From Hypomesus transpacificus (taxonomy: Eukaryota; Chordata; Actinopteri; Osmeriformes; Osmeridae): 64,000 nucleotides of DNA. Numbering within the stretch: position 1 is the stretch's first letter; the number at the start of each line of letters is the position of its first letter. A program made the position numbers and the translations under genes. This document shows positions 14,557-26,124 of the stretch, in pieces. Below the pieces are notes generated by a model that was not told the origin of the DNA, did no database searches, and saw only the letters and a program-made list of their open reading frames with translations. The stretch is from assembly GCF_021917145.1 (NCBI RefSeq), contig NC_061063.1, positions 6,453,944-6,517,943 of the forward strand, read 5' to 3'.

Positions 14557-17500
14557 CTATCCAGCAATCTCTGTTGCCGTGGTGACCAGCTTCTTGCCAT
14601 CCCAGATAGTCTTAAACTGCTCAGGAACTGGCATCTCAGTCTAGGAGGAAAAAAACTTATTCATTCATCCTTACAAACAAAAAAACACACACAATATTGC
14701 TATCATGTAGTCATACAGATATTAGGGGTGTAACAATATATCGCAATACAACATTTTAACAATATGTATCGTAGAGTTATGGCAATATTTTACAATATGA
14801 CGTCCGTTTGATCCTATTGGTTGAGTTACCAGCACGCAACCTACTCTGCACCTATTGTACACCCAATATCGTAATACGTATCGAATCGTGAGCTGAATGT
14901 ACACCCCTAACAGATATGTATTATTATTTAGTACTACAGTGCCCTCCAAAAGTATTGGAACAGTGAGGCAAATTCCTTTATTTTTGCTGTAGACTGAAAA
15001 CATTTGGGCTTGACATCAAATAATGAACGTGAGACCAGAGATCAACGTTTCAGCTTTTATTTCCAGGTATTTACATCAGGATCTGATGCACAACTAAGAA
15101 AATATCACATTTTGTTTGAATCCACCCATTTGTCATGTGAGCAAAAGTATTGGAACAGATATACTTAAAACATATTTAAGTGAATAAGACTTAATATTTA
15201 GTTGCAAATCCTTTGCTTTCAATAACTGCAGCAAGTCTGTGACCCATTGACGTCACCAAACTTTTACATTCTTCCTTTTTGATGCTTTCCCAGGCTTTCA
15301 CTGCAGCCTCTTTCAGTTGTTGTTTGTTTTGTGGGGTTCCTCCCTTCAGTCTCCTCTTAAGCAGGTAAAATGCATGCTCTATAGGGTTTAAGTCTGGAGA
15401 TTGACTTGGCCAGTCTAATACCTTCCATTTCTTGCCCCTGATGAACTCCTTTGTTGTTTTGGCAGTGTGTTTTGGGTCGTTATCTTGCTGCATGATGAAG
15501 GCTCTGCCAATCAGTTTGGTTGCATCTTTCCTTAAATTGGCAGACAAAATGTTTCTGTAGACTTCCGAGGTCATTTTGCTGCTGCCATCATGTGTTACAT
15601 CCTCAATGAAGATTAATGAGCCCGTCCCAGAAGAAGCCATGCAAGTCCAAGCCATGACATTACCTCCACCGTGTTTCACAGATGAGCTTGTGTGTTTGGG
15701 ATCATGAGCAGTTCCTTTCTTTCTCCAAACTTTAGCCTTTCCATCACTTTGGTAAAAGTTAATCTTTGTCTCATCAGTCCATAAAACTTTGTCCCAGAAT
15801 TTTTGAGGTTCATCTCTGTACTTTTTGGCAATTTCCAGCCTGGCCTTCCTATTCTTCTTGCTAATGAGTGGTTTGCATCTTCTGGTGTAGCCCTTGTACT
15901 TTTGTTCATGAAGTCTTCTGCGAACAGTAGATAGTGATACCTTCACTCCTGCCATCTGGAGGTTGTTGCTGATCTCACTAACAGTTGTTTTAGGGTCTTT
16001 CTTTACAGCTCTCACAATGTTTCTGTCATCAACTGCTGATGTTTTCCTTGGTCTACCTGTTCGACGTCTGTTACTTAGTACACCAGTAGTTTTCTTCTTT
16101 CTTCAGGACATTCCAAATGGTTGTACTGGCTATGGCCAATGTTTCTGCAATGGCTCTGATTGATTTTCCATCTTCTCTAAGACTCACAATTGCTTGTTTT
16201 TCACCCAAAGACAGCGCTCTGGTTTTCATGTTGTTTTCACCTCTGAATACAGTCTGCATAGACAAAACCTATCTTACCCAATCTGAACCTGAGTGTAGAC
16301 ATTCAGTGGTATTTATTGATTGAATAATGTATGTAATAGGACACACCTGGGCAACAAAACACACCTGTCAGTCACATGTTCCAATACTTTTGCTCACGTG
16401 ACAAATGGGTAGGTTCGAACAAAAAGGTGATATTTTCTAATTTGTGCATCAGATCCTGATGTAAATACCTGGAAATAAAAGCTGAAACGTTGATCTCTAG
16501 TTTCACATTCATCGTTTGATGTCAAGCCCAAATGTTTTCAGTCTACAGCAAAAATAAAGGAATTGGCCTCACTGTTCCAATACTTTTGGAGGGCACTGTA
16601 TGTACAATCGTATTATACATATAGGCAATAGACAGAGTGGACACTACTACTGTAGCTAAGTAAATTCTATTAGCCCCTTTTATCTTGCACTGGTCAGTAT
16701 TAACTACAGATGGTGCTCTTTACTCACAAACTCTCCATCTTTTCCGGGTACCAGAACGTTCATCTCAGAGCTTTTGGCGCTGACGATCTCGCATGCCAGT
16801 GAGTCAGCACTCAGGTAGACGTGGCAACCGTCTGTCTTGTTGATGGAGATAGTGGGCACCTTGCCCAAAACCTGGACGGAAAGGAGATGAAAAGTGATTA
16901 AGAAACATTATATGTTACGCTAAGTAGCCCAATAGATTAATGTCCTGTACATGTATTCAAAATGTAATGGTTCAGTCTGTGTGTCATTGCGCTTTTGACA
17001 CAAAGCTCATGCTGTTGGTAATGATCAACACACACCTGGATCTTGACGTCCCTGCAGTTGATCACCTCCACAATCCCGACGACGTCGTCAAATACCAGAC
17101 CCAGCTTCTTACAGTTGTCTAATACAAGGGAAAATGGGAAGACAAGTTAGGCTAATGATTGTGCTAATATCTGCTAGCCTTCTCTCACCCTTGTACTCAT
17201 TAGGTATTAGATCAGGTTGCTCTGAGGTAAATGTGTATTTGAATCTGATAACTGAAGAACAGCTGTCCTTATCATACCATCTGTGTGGATAATCAAAATT
17301 TTAAAGAATATCAAGTCCTAAAAGGATGTATTTTGGTAAAAAAAAGGGAAGTAAAAAAGAGCCCCAAAGGAAGTGAGACAGGATGCTTGATGCAAGTATT
17401 TGAACAGGACCTTGAGCAGTGGCTGGGGAACAGAAGACCGACCCGTACCGATAATGATGGAGTTGATCTTGCCCTTGACCTGCAGGGTGCTCTGGTTGCA

Positions 17501-20500
17501 CTTGAAAGCATAGACCACCTGTTTCAGCTCTGTGTCACTGATGACCAGGCCCTGGGCTCCTTCCTGGTTCTCCTGCAGGGAGCGACAGAGGCACAGAGGG
17601 GGAAGATTAAGACAGGAGAGTGAGAGATGGTCAAAGAAAAGGGAGATACACAAATAAAATGGAAAATAACAGAAAGATACAGGAAGATGGACAGATGAGA
17701 TTTAAAAGGAGTGGAAACCCTGGATTGACCATAAAAGGGCCTGTACTATAAAAGCAGCTGTTTTCAAAATGTTGAAATTCCCATGACCCCCTTGATAAAC
17801 AATATTAAAAGGCTGACTTTTAGGCTAATCTTAAGAATGAGCTTAGCATTCCTATGTTCACCTGACAGTTTGTACTGGGAAGAAAATAAACGTATTTTCA
17901 CAGATAATCAACCAAGCCACCAGCATGTTCTCCATTGTAGCAAATAGCTTACCACTTTCCACTTCTTGCCATCAAGCTCGAGAACAGGGGGCAGTGAGCG
18001 GGCGGGGGCGGTGAAGCCAGCTGACTGAGGAGTGGAGAAGGGTTTGGGCCCTGTGCGGACCGGGCCAGAAGAAGTCTTCAGAGAGGGGTTCTTGTGGGTC
18101 TTCTCTTTGTCTGATACGTGCTTCAGCCCTGAGGGAAGGTAATGAGGAGCAATAACAGACCTCTGGTGATGGTGGAACTGGGAGGGAGGATCTAAAATCA
18201 GTATTCAATCTGTTATTTTCATATAAACTACTGTACTTATTGGTCACTTACCCTTGGTGATGTCAGACCCCTTGTTGATAGAGGCAAAAAGGGCGTTGTG
18301 AGTTTCGGCAGGCTTGTCTTTGCCTGACTGGCTGAAGTCCATTGGAGGAGGGGGAGGTCCAGGGGGAGGGGGGGGAGGAGCCCCACCAGGAGTTCTAGGG
18401 GGAGCAGCGGATGCTGAGGCTACGGGGCCCTGAGAGGGACACACACACACAGGCTTTCAATACAAATTCTCTTAAGTTCATGGCTCACTCCTAAACCTGT
18501 CTAATGATGTATGGTAACCATTAGTTTACCTCTGCAGGTCTCAAAAGAGTTCATTAAAGCCAGTCTTTTATGACGGGAAGTGAGAGGTAGAGAGAGAAAG
18601 AAGAAGATGCAGACAGAGAGACAGAGAGAGAGAGACAGAGACAAAAGGAGAGAGGAATAGAGAGAAAGAGAAAGCAGAAAAAGAAAGAAAAGGGAGAGAG
18701 AGAGACTGAGGGCGACCATTTGACAGGAAGCAGCCAGTAAAAGTGTGACTCACACTCTTGCTCCAAGCCAGGCCGGTAGTATGGTACTGTTTGATGTAGT
18801 TCTGCAACTCAGTCCAGATGGTGAGGTACGCCTTCACCCAGTCCACATGCACCTTGTCCCTGAGGGAAGGAGGAAAACATTAGCAGGGATGTGGCCAGAG
18901 AGGTGGAAAAAAAAGAGACAAAGGGAGCGAGTGTGAGGAAGCAGCAGACTCCTTACTTGTCCTTGTAGTCCTTGAGGACACGGTTGGTGTAGAACATGGC
19001 AGCATCTTGCATCTCCTTTACATAGGGGCCTGGCTTGGGAGCCTGGGGGGACAGGGGATATCCATGATGGTTACAGTGTACACATAGCAGGTGTAGTGGG
19101 CTGAACATCTGATAATCACAGCAGAACCCATGAAAAGGCTGACTTCATAGAAAATGAACTTTTCACCCCCCCCCCCCATTTTGCGTCAGAGTAACAACAA
19201 CCGACACATCACAGTAACATTCATTCATTCATTCGATTCATCCTTAAAACATTATTATATCTGAGGTCAGGAGCAGGCCTGGTAAGAATTCATTATCCAG
19301 GCAAAAGAGCGGTCTGTCAGAGAGAAGCAACTGAATGAAAGAGAGTCCTGTCTCCTGGCAATTAAACTCCTGTTTCAACACACACCCATCTTCCTCTCAC
19401 ACACACACTACAAAACAGAGGCCACACACACACACAACTACAAGTCCAACTCGGGCCTTGATGCCAAGCCCTTCCCATATGGCCTGTCGCCTCCTCACCA
19501 TGGCAACCCAGCCAAGGGCAGGCACACTCTCACTGACGGCGGATAGGTGGTTGAAGAAGGGCGAGGAGCGGTTCTGCTCACGGAACGCCTGCACCTGCTG
19601 GATCACCTTGGATACAGGGGCGAGGAGAGCGGTCAGGCCTGCCTGCAGGGCCCAGACAGGAAGGAGATACATTGTCAATGCATACCCAACTACCATACTA
19701 ACACAACATGCTACAAAAGAACTGAGATGACTTGATTGTGTGATTAAGACCAATGACATCCCTCTTGTATCACAAACGCTTTAGTCCAACTCAGTTAATA
19801 AAGCTGCAACATAACCATCCTCCACTTGCATTGAAAAACACATGTTCAAATGTCCCACAACGGGTTAGGCCACCCTATCCATGGCAAGATGATAGAATTG
19901 TGCGCATGCGTGTAATGCTATTTGAATGGCTTGACCCAATTACTCCACTGGCAAAATGCCAACAAAACTTTACGGATCGCAAAACTATTGTCTGTGTTTA
20001 ATTCGAAAGTACTGCACACAGCCATACAGGGTAAATAGAGACTGTAGACTCACATCAGAGGGCTGCTGGGAGCAGGAAGACGTGCCCAGTAGCTGCCTCT
20101 GACAGGAGAACGCTTGTTTCATCATGTCCGCCTGAGAGGGGAGGAGGAAAGATAAAGGAGGAGAGAAGAATATAATTATTTATTTATATTATTATTATTA
20201 TTTCTCTCAAATCATCCTTATCATCTGACCTTACACGTCAGGGGTAAACAAACAACACTTACATGTTTCTGGACATCGCCCCCTATCTGCTGGCTGAGGG
20301 AGGTGTACTGAGCAACAGCGCCAGACAGGATGACATCATAAGCCTCCACGTACGCCGACACAGCTACCAGGACGTAAAAACGAGGAAATTAGTTGAAGAT
20401 ACCAGTGTGTTCTGGAGTTTTTGTTTACTGAAACCATTAGTCAGGTTTTATTTATAGGTCTGTTATCAGACACGCTACGTTGGACATCAGTCTTTGTGCT

Positions 20501-20940
20501 TAGCTTTAACAGGCTTCCTAACATGGTGATTCCTCTGCCACTCCTTCACTAGTCCAGGCTGTAAGCCTACATGTTACTGAGCTGGTAAACACAGCGCTTG
20601 GTGACCGTTGGTTAATGCCTCATTCACTACTGCTAGAGCCAGAGTGAAACTAATCTGTGTAACCTGGAACACTGGTCAGGAGGTAGGACTGACTATACAG
20701 GTCACACTGCTATTTACAGGGCTTCCTATTCCAACATAAATATTTGAAATGGCTTGGAAACATACATTTACCCGGTTTCATGCTGTTTTTTGCTCATTTC
20801 CCACTGTACAGGTTGTCTGTGTGGGACTGATACCTACCTCCAGAACCAGCAGCCGGGCCTCCCCCCCCACCTCCAGACACAGACTCCAGCCGCCCCACTG
20901 CCACCTCCAGCCTCTGCACCAGACTCGCCAACTCTGCCAT
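14557..20940 (-). CDS. cap1: Adenylyl cyclase-associated protein 1
   Basis: Twelve coding exons: 20940-20838, 20363-20263, 20131-20054, 19642-19499, 19042-18957, 18859-18754, 18429-18252, 18128-17953, 17572-17449, 17118-17036, 16871-16728, 14640-14557. The join is 1407 nt, 468 aa (human CAP1 475). CAP binds cofilin-actin and G-actin and speeds actin filament turnover. The order is: N-terminal helix [19 protein letters not shown]; helical folded domain with [19 protein letters not shown] and [16 protein letters not shown]; proline-rich linker with long proline runs (residues 207-240); WH2-like segment; and the C-terminal beta-sheet CARP domain with [37 protein letters not shown] and MPVPEQFKT. 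After VGRLESVS it has a six-glycine run coded by a nearly pure G tract, in place of the longer human sequence. Exon 1 coding begins two bases after the acceptor. The last intron holds a Tc1 copy and a hAT-type MITE. Confidence 0.97.
14723..14909. mobile_element. hAT-type MITE (187 bp)
   Basis: The element starts TAGGGGTGTAAC and ends GTACACCCCTA, giving inverted ends of about 10 bp. It is flanked on both sides by the same 8 bases, ACAGATAT (14715-14722 and 14910-14917). An 8-bp duplication with TAGGGGTG-type ends is characteristic of hAT elements. With no room for a transposase it is nonautonomous. It lies in the last intron of cap1. Confidence 0.85.
14937..16598 (-). mobile_element. Tc1/mariner transposon
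   Basis: A 1662-bp element is flanked by TA dinucleotides (14935-14936 and 16599-16600). Its ends are CAGTGCCCTCCAAAAGTATT and the complement, and the inverted repeats run for roughly 210 bp with inner copies of the 'caaaagtattggaaca' motif. It sits wholly in the last intron of cap1 and its transposase reads in the same direction as cap1. The two ends differ by scattered substitutions, so the insertion is not brand new. Confidence 0.93.
15191..16265 (-). pseudogene. Tc1-like transposase, frameshifted
   Basis: The N-terminal part (16265-16071) carries the helix-turn-helix paired-like DNA-binding region ([17 protein letters not shown]). The main part (16015-15191, 274 aa) carries the second HTH and the catalytic core. 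The catalytic residues are visible as [17 protein letters not shown] and NPIEH. Between the second aspartate and the glutamate there are 34 residues, so the class is DD34E. The two parts are in different frames: a one-base indel in the GAAGAAAAC tract at about 16101-16110 breaks the reading frame, and the first part runs into a stop. The copy is therefore probably inactive, though its ends could still be moved by another transposase. Confidence 0.9.
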
Positions 20941-23285
20941 TCCTGGGGAGAGGGACAGAGGTGGAGGAGCAGCAGCAAAAGGACACAGAGGAGGGGGAGA
21001 AAGAGGAGGAATGGAGTAGATGAGGGACAGAGTGAAAGAGAATGATTACATCAGCAGAGGCCACTGGTCAAGTAGAATAGGACAGCTGAATATAGGTCTG
21101 CTGAATGAAAATGAATACATTCATACGATTTTCCAGAAATTGAGAATTTGGTGCCAATTTGCAAACTTCTGATGATTTTTGCAACACTGGATAATATAGC
21201 CTGAAAAAGACATTCAACTTCCTGGTTACAGAGGGAGGGAGGGAGGGAGGGAGGGAGGGAGGGAGGGAGGGAGGGAGGGAGGGAGGGAGGGAGGGAGGGA
21301 GGGAGGGAGGGAGGGATGACTGGAATGAAGCGGTGGGAGAGTCAAGTCAAGACCTGCTGGTTACAGGTATGCTAGGGATCAGGCTGTGTGTGTCTACTCT
21401 GCTGCCCCAATGATTATTCTACCTTCAGGCCAATTCACTCACATAGAATATAGTTTTTCAACACTTATGTCTTCCTATATCATCTATGAGAAAACATATG
21501 TTTGTTGGTGTACACACACCTTGCAAAATGCATGATACATCCATACATGCACAACTTCAAGCTAACATAGATGAACAGAAACCTGAAACTGCCCTCGTCT
21601 GGGTGACCAGGCCTCCCAGGGATTTTCACCAGACTGATACTGAATGAAAACCCAGAACTAGCATCACTAACGACCACAGAGTTCTACTCTCCCAGGACCA
21701 GCTCTTCTATTCTCTCTCACAGGTAAACAAAGGACGAAACACTTAACACACATTGAGTTGGCGTGGCTGATATTCCCACAGGGTTCACAAGTAAAACTAT
21801 CATTGTTTTAAAACAGAGACCACCTTGTAAAATTAAAAGAATGGAATGGCTTCTCTTCAAGACCCACATTGCTTCTGTATATATCTGTATATCTGAAACA
21901 CTTTGCATGCTTTGTCACACATTATAGAAAGTGGTTGACAATGACAATGTTGTTTGTATACCAAAATGAATACTGACTATAAATCTGCTTAAAACTATGT
22001 TTTGTCAAATGGCAAAGACTAAAAGTGGCACAGATACAGCTTTTAAAAACAGTAAACACCTTTTTAGAGATTAAACTAGATCTCAAAAATACACTGACTA
22101 CCCTTGACCTAAATGTACCCTATAGGACTAGGCCCTGGATAAAATTCCAGCAATGTGTAATAGCTTGTTAAGGTATGGTAATCAGTGTATTGTGCCACAA
22201 GTGTAGATTACTGACTCCAACCTGATGGGTTGGGTCTCCAGGTGAAGAGCGTGAAGGGGACACATGTTTAACTAACTCCTTTTCCGCAGTGCAGCAGAGC
22301 TAGAGACTTCTGTACTGGAGCAATTCCAAATGCTGAGCACTCACTGTCAACTTTATTCTCACTAAGACAACCTGTAATATTCACCCGAGTAACCAAACAA
22401 TCGTAGTATGCTTCTTGATTTGTACTACTGTCAACAAAATCAGGCCTTCTGTCAGTGAGCGACATTTAAAGCAGGTTGATGGTTTCTAAACAGCTTCTGG
22501 TAGGAGTTCAGACGAACGGCGCAGTCCGCTTTGTACGGGATAATATACGGGTCATGTCTGCTACTTTAGCTTGCCAGTATAGAAAGAAGTAGGCTAGGGC
22601 AAAACAACGAGCGGCGCTGTACCGTTCCAGCAAAAAACGTAAGATAGCGTTACTAAACAGAAAATTTATTTACACTTGTCAAACACTTTGAGCTAAGTGT
22701 TAATTGGATTGGCAGTGGAAATAGACTAAATACATGCTAGCAAGCACGTTAGCAGTTTAGCGATAAAGTGATGCCCGGTGTTACACCGGCTGCACACATA
22801 GCTACTCGTGAAAGCTAAGCTAAGTATCAGTTAATATTCACACACATGTATACATATATTTTAAATACACGCGACATAACTTCACCATCTCACATTCAAA
22901 TGTTGCAATTCTCCCCTCGCACAAGCTGTTTCGGCATTTCCTGTATTTTCATGCAAACGCTACCACTCCCTAGCCATGTTGCACTAGTCTGCAAAAATAA
23001 CTTCTTATTGCCAATTAGGTTTGCCAACATTAATAATTAAATACAATGCCATTTACAGTTAGATATAATGTAGCACAGAATACATGATCTGCATATGAAT
23101 TCCTCAATTTAGCCAGGCGTCTAGCATCTCATCATTCATACCGAAATTGAATAACAATTTCTCAATGGATTTATGCAATGCCGAAGGGGGAGCGGCAGCG
23201 CATTGTTAGTTCATTTTGGCATTATTACGAAGCTGTGCTGAAATATAAAAATATGGTATAAAATATGATAAGATAAGCTCCTTAC
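20941..23285 (-). other. Long 5' intron of cap1
   Basis: This intron separates the noncoding first exon from the exon holding the start codon; the acceptor is CTCTCCCCAG|GA just before the ATG. It contains a (GGGA)n tract and no coding exon that I could support. Confidence 0.7.
21231..21316. repeat. (GGGA)n microsatellite
   Basis: About 21 near-perfect copies of GGGA. Such a tract can fold into G-quadruplexes on the plus strand, and the cap1 RNA reads the complementary pyrimidine strand. Confidence 0.95.
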
Positions 23286-23420
23286 CTGCTAAATTGTTCA
23301 AGCAGTGATTTGGTCTTTAATCACCGTAAATGTTCTGTGTGACTATGCAGTGTAAGTGGCTTGCAGACCGCTTGCTTTTCTTCCTGTATGAGTAGAGCTT
23401 CCCAGCTGTCACCGCGCGAC
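23286..23420 (-). promoter_or_regulatory. cap1 noncoding first exon and promoter
   Basis: On the minus strand, TTTAGCAG|GTAAGGAG at 23286 is a near-perfect splice donor with no coding frame before it. The sequence upstream becomes CpG-rich (caccgcgcgacg around 23411-23421), as expected of a housekeeping promoter. The exon's 5' end is not fixed by the sequence. Confidence 0.6.
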
Positions 23421-25082
23421 GTTTCCGCCCTTGTTCGTGCAACCATTCCTTTCCCATATAAGGAGAAGAGATACAGTCAGTGTATAAACGCAAGAAAGTA
23501 TACAACATCCTTCCCTTCTCTGACTTAAATTATCATGTGAAATGTACTTATCTGTCACAGGCAGCATACGAGCAACAGACACCCTCTTTTTCATCATGTG
23601 TTTAAAGTAAGCAGTAGCCTACACTTATTTATAGTTCCTTTAAGTCTATTTTCAAACTTACTGTTTGAAACAACCTTAGTAATATAAATGTTGAAGATAC
23701 ATTGTTGAAAATTCTAACAATTACATTTCTTCCTCAAAATGTTGTGGAATGACAATTTAAAAACATGTCACAACTTGCTCAACTCTAGCAGTTGAGGAAT
23801 CTTTCGGCCTGAACAATCCTGCTGAGGCAGTGACCATAAGTAAAAACACCCACCCAGATGAGTTGTTGTTTGTCCATCTGGTCTAGTGATCTCTGAGGAG
23901 AGTAAGAAGATTCAATTGGTCTCAATCTCATTATGGATGGGAAGAGGGGGGTGAGATTCAAAGCAATTAGGTCTCTTCAGTCTCCACCAACACATACGGT
24001 AAGATCATGAGGCAAGGTGATTACAGACTTACACCCTTCTGCCCCTCTGTCAGGATATCAAGGCTAACTGGCCGAGATCGCACTAAGACACAGTTAGCCA
24101 TCATCTCTGAGGATGTGATGGGGATGGACTTGGCCCATCATGGAGGTGTTACAACAGCATCGCACACACTGGTGTTCACTGAGATTAATATGGTACATAC
24201 AGTATGTTAGCAGTATGAAGGAGAAGCACTTATGGAGAAACATTAATGTTTAGTTTTATGGGTGTCTATTAGACACAAGTGAAGTGTAGGATCATAAAAG
24301 AGAACGAGTTAATGAAGCGGTGACAGATAAGGGGTGTCAATGCCACGCTTCAGTGGGGCCAACAGGCCTGAAGACTACAACCATGGCCTCTTGACCAACC
24401 ACCCAAACCACAAATCAAAAAAGGACTAAAGTAAACATATTTGATTTTAATTTACACATAATCCAGTTGCATCAGATTCATGGTCACATCGCGAGGGGAA
24501 TCCTTCACTAGATTGAAGCAGTTAAACAAACAGACAAAATCCCTTCATTTGGAGGCCACGGTCTGCCTGCCTTCACAGTGGACTCCCAGAATTCCACAAT
24601 GCATTACACCAAGCAATGTGTTTTAAAATGGAAAATACATAGTGCAATGCAGTTTGAGATGACCTTACAGTAAGATACACTCCTTTGAATGATTGCTTAT
24701 TTCACAGGTAGGATCTCTGATTGGATCAGACCTTTACCCTTTCAACATTCAACAACTAATAAAAAGAGACAAAGTAAAACTGAGGCCAGATTTACAGTCT
24801 GCATGCAAAATGAAGGTACTCCACTTAAATTTCTGGAGGAGGAGAACAGTTGTGTGGAATTAAATCCTCCCAACAGAACAATGGTTGATCATTTCAATCC
24901 CTTATCAACCAGTGAGAATAGAGTGTAGATGCAGACAGACAGTATAACAAAGTGCATCAGACTCAAATGACTAAAATACTATATTTTTATACTAAAAACG
25001 AATCCTTTAAAACAGCCTTTAAAGTGGTCTTCCAGGTGCAATCAATAACTTGTCTTGGGGTGAGTGGTGAGCAGTAACGCCT

Positions 25083-25241
25083 TCATTTTCGGCCCTTCCT
25101 TTTTGCCCCTTCTTTTGTGTTTCTCAATGGTTCCAGTTCTTCCTCCTCATCTTCCTCATCCAACATGGTCACAGTGGTGAAGGGCATCAGTTTTGTGAAA
25201 TCCAGTGTGTTATCCAGTGAGTATTCAATGTGGCGTACGTT
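25083..25241 (-). pseudogene. Orphan coding-like fragment, acidic then basic C-terminus
   Basis: Fifty-two sense codons end in TGA. The product contains HIEYSLDNTLDF, then TKLMPFTTVTMLDEED, an acidic run (DEEDEEEE) and a basic tail ending KRKGRK. The composition looks like the real C-terminus of a nuclear or nucleolar protein. The frame is closed upstream by TAA, there is no AG acceptor at its edge (the sequence reads TTTTTCTAAAACGTACGCC), and the only internal start is mid-fragment. I do not recognise the parent gene. It may be the remnant of a lost last exon or a pseudogene piece. It is separate from the kiaa0319l tail, which is complete at 26125. Confidence 0.4.
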
Positions 25242-25801
25242 TTAGAAAAACACAAATGTACCACAAATCATCTGCCTTTGATCAACATGTCTGACAACAG
25301 TCACCTTTCTCTATCATGGCATGTAGTGGACTACAAACACTCAAAATAACTCAAGCCGGATGTTTTGAAACCATGGCCTAAGAAAATTAAGATGTTCAGG
25401 TGAGACCACAAATTCACACCTTCAATTGCATACACGCACATGCAGACAACCATTCTAACTTGAACACATACTAAAACTGCAGCTGTGTGTCATGCACAGA
25501 CAACCATGTCAGGACCATTGGAAGTATTTATTTTCCAGTGTCACTCGTCACTGTCACAGCCATAGTGTCACCCATTTATTGGGACATAGTTGACCATTGG
25601 TTGTCTTTGGTCTGGCAGTATTTGTTGACGTGTGGCTGCCTGGGAAGAGGTATGAGTGTGGGTGGGTGTGTGCATATGTACGTGTTTGAGTTTTTAGAAC
25701 TTGTTTAAGAAAGGCTCAGTTTTATGGTTTGTGTAATAGTGGTGTGGAGGCTCCGTCAGGGTTACCCTGGGAGAGTGCGGAGGAGTACATTCTCCGTGTC
25801 T

Positions 25802-25818
25802 GGGGGGGGGGGGGGGGG
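25802..25818. repeat. Poly-G run (17)
   Basis: An uninterrupted run of 17 guanines about 300 bases beyond the stop codon of kiaa0319l, probably within its 3' UTR. Confidence 0.9.
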
Positions 25819-26124
25819 TGCACAGGACTCTAAACATTTAATTCCTTCCTAAGTCAACTTCCCATTTTTTTAAGGAAAATGCCACAGTCTTGTCCTTGGT
25901 TGGATTCCCCCTTTCTGGCTCAGTGTGGATGTAGGGAAGTTAAAAAAAATAAGTGTGCAATTATAATTTTTGGGGGGCTGCACCTTCTGTTGTCCAGCAG
26001 GGGTTTCTCTCCATATTACTCTACGACCCATAATATATCTGAGAAGCATCTGGGTGAGAAGTGTGAAGTTTGTGTGTTTTCCTTAGTGATTTGAGGGTGG
26101 AAGGGTGTTCCCCCTGCTCTGTTG

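Larger units (their letters stand above)
23421..26124. other. Region between cap1 and the end of kiaa0319l
   Basis: It contains a coding-like fragment at 25083-25241, a G17 run at 25802-25818, and possible minus-strand poly(A) signals (AATAAA complement) at 25527-25532 and near 25576. If one of those is used, the kiaa0319l 3' UTR is about 0.55-0.6 kb. The open frame at 24007-24210 was inspected and not accepted as a gene. Confidence 0.5.

Noticed and set aside
16390-16402. CTCACGTGAC considered as another CLEAR site
   Set aside because: It is part of the Tc1 inverted repeat, so it reflects the transposon rather than control of cap1.
24007-24210. Plus-strand 67-codon open frame between cap1 and kiaa0319l
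   Set aside because: No known motif, no splice sites in a sensible phase and no composition bias; likely chance.
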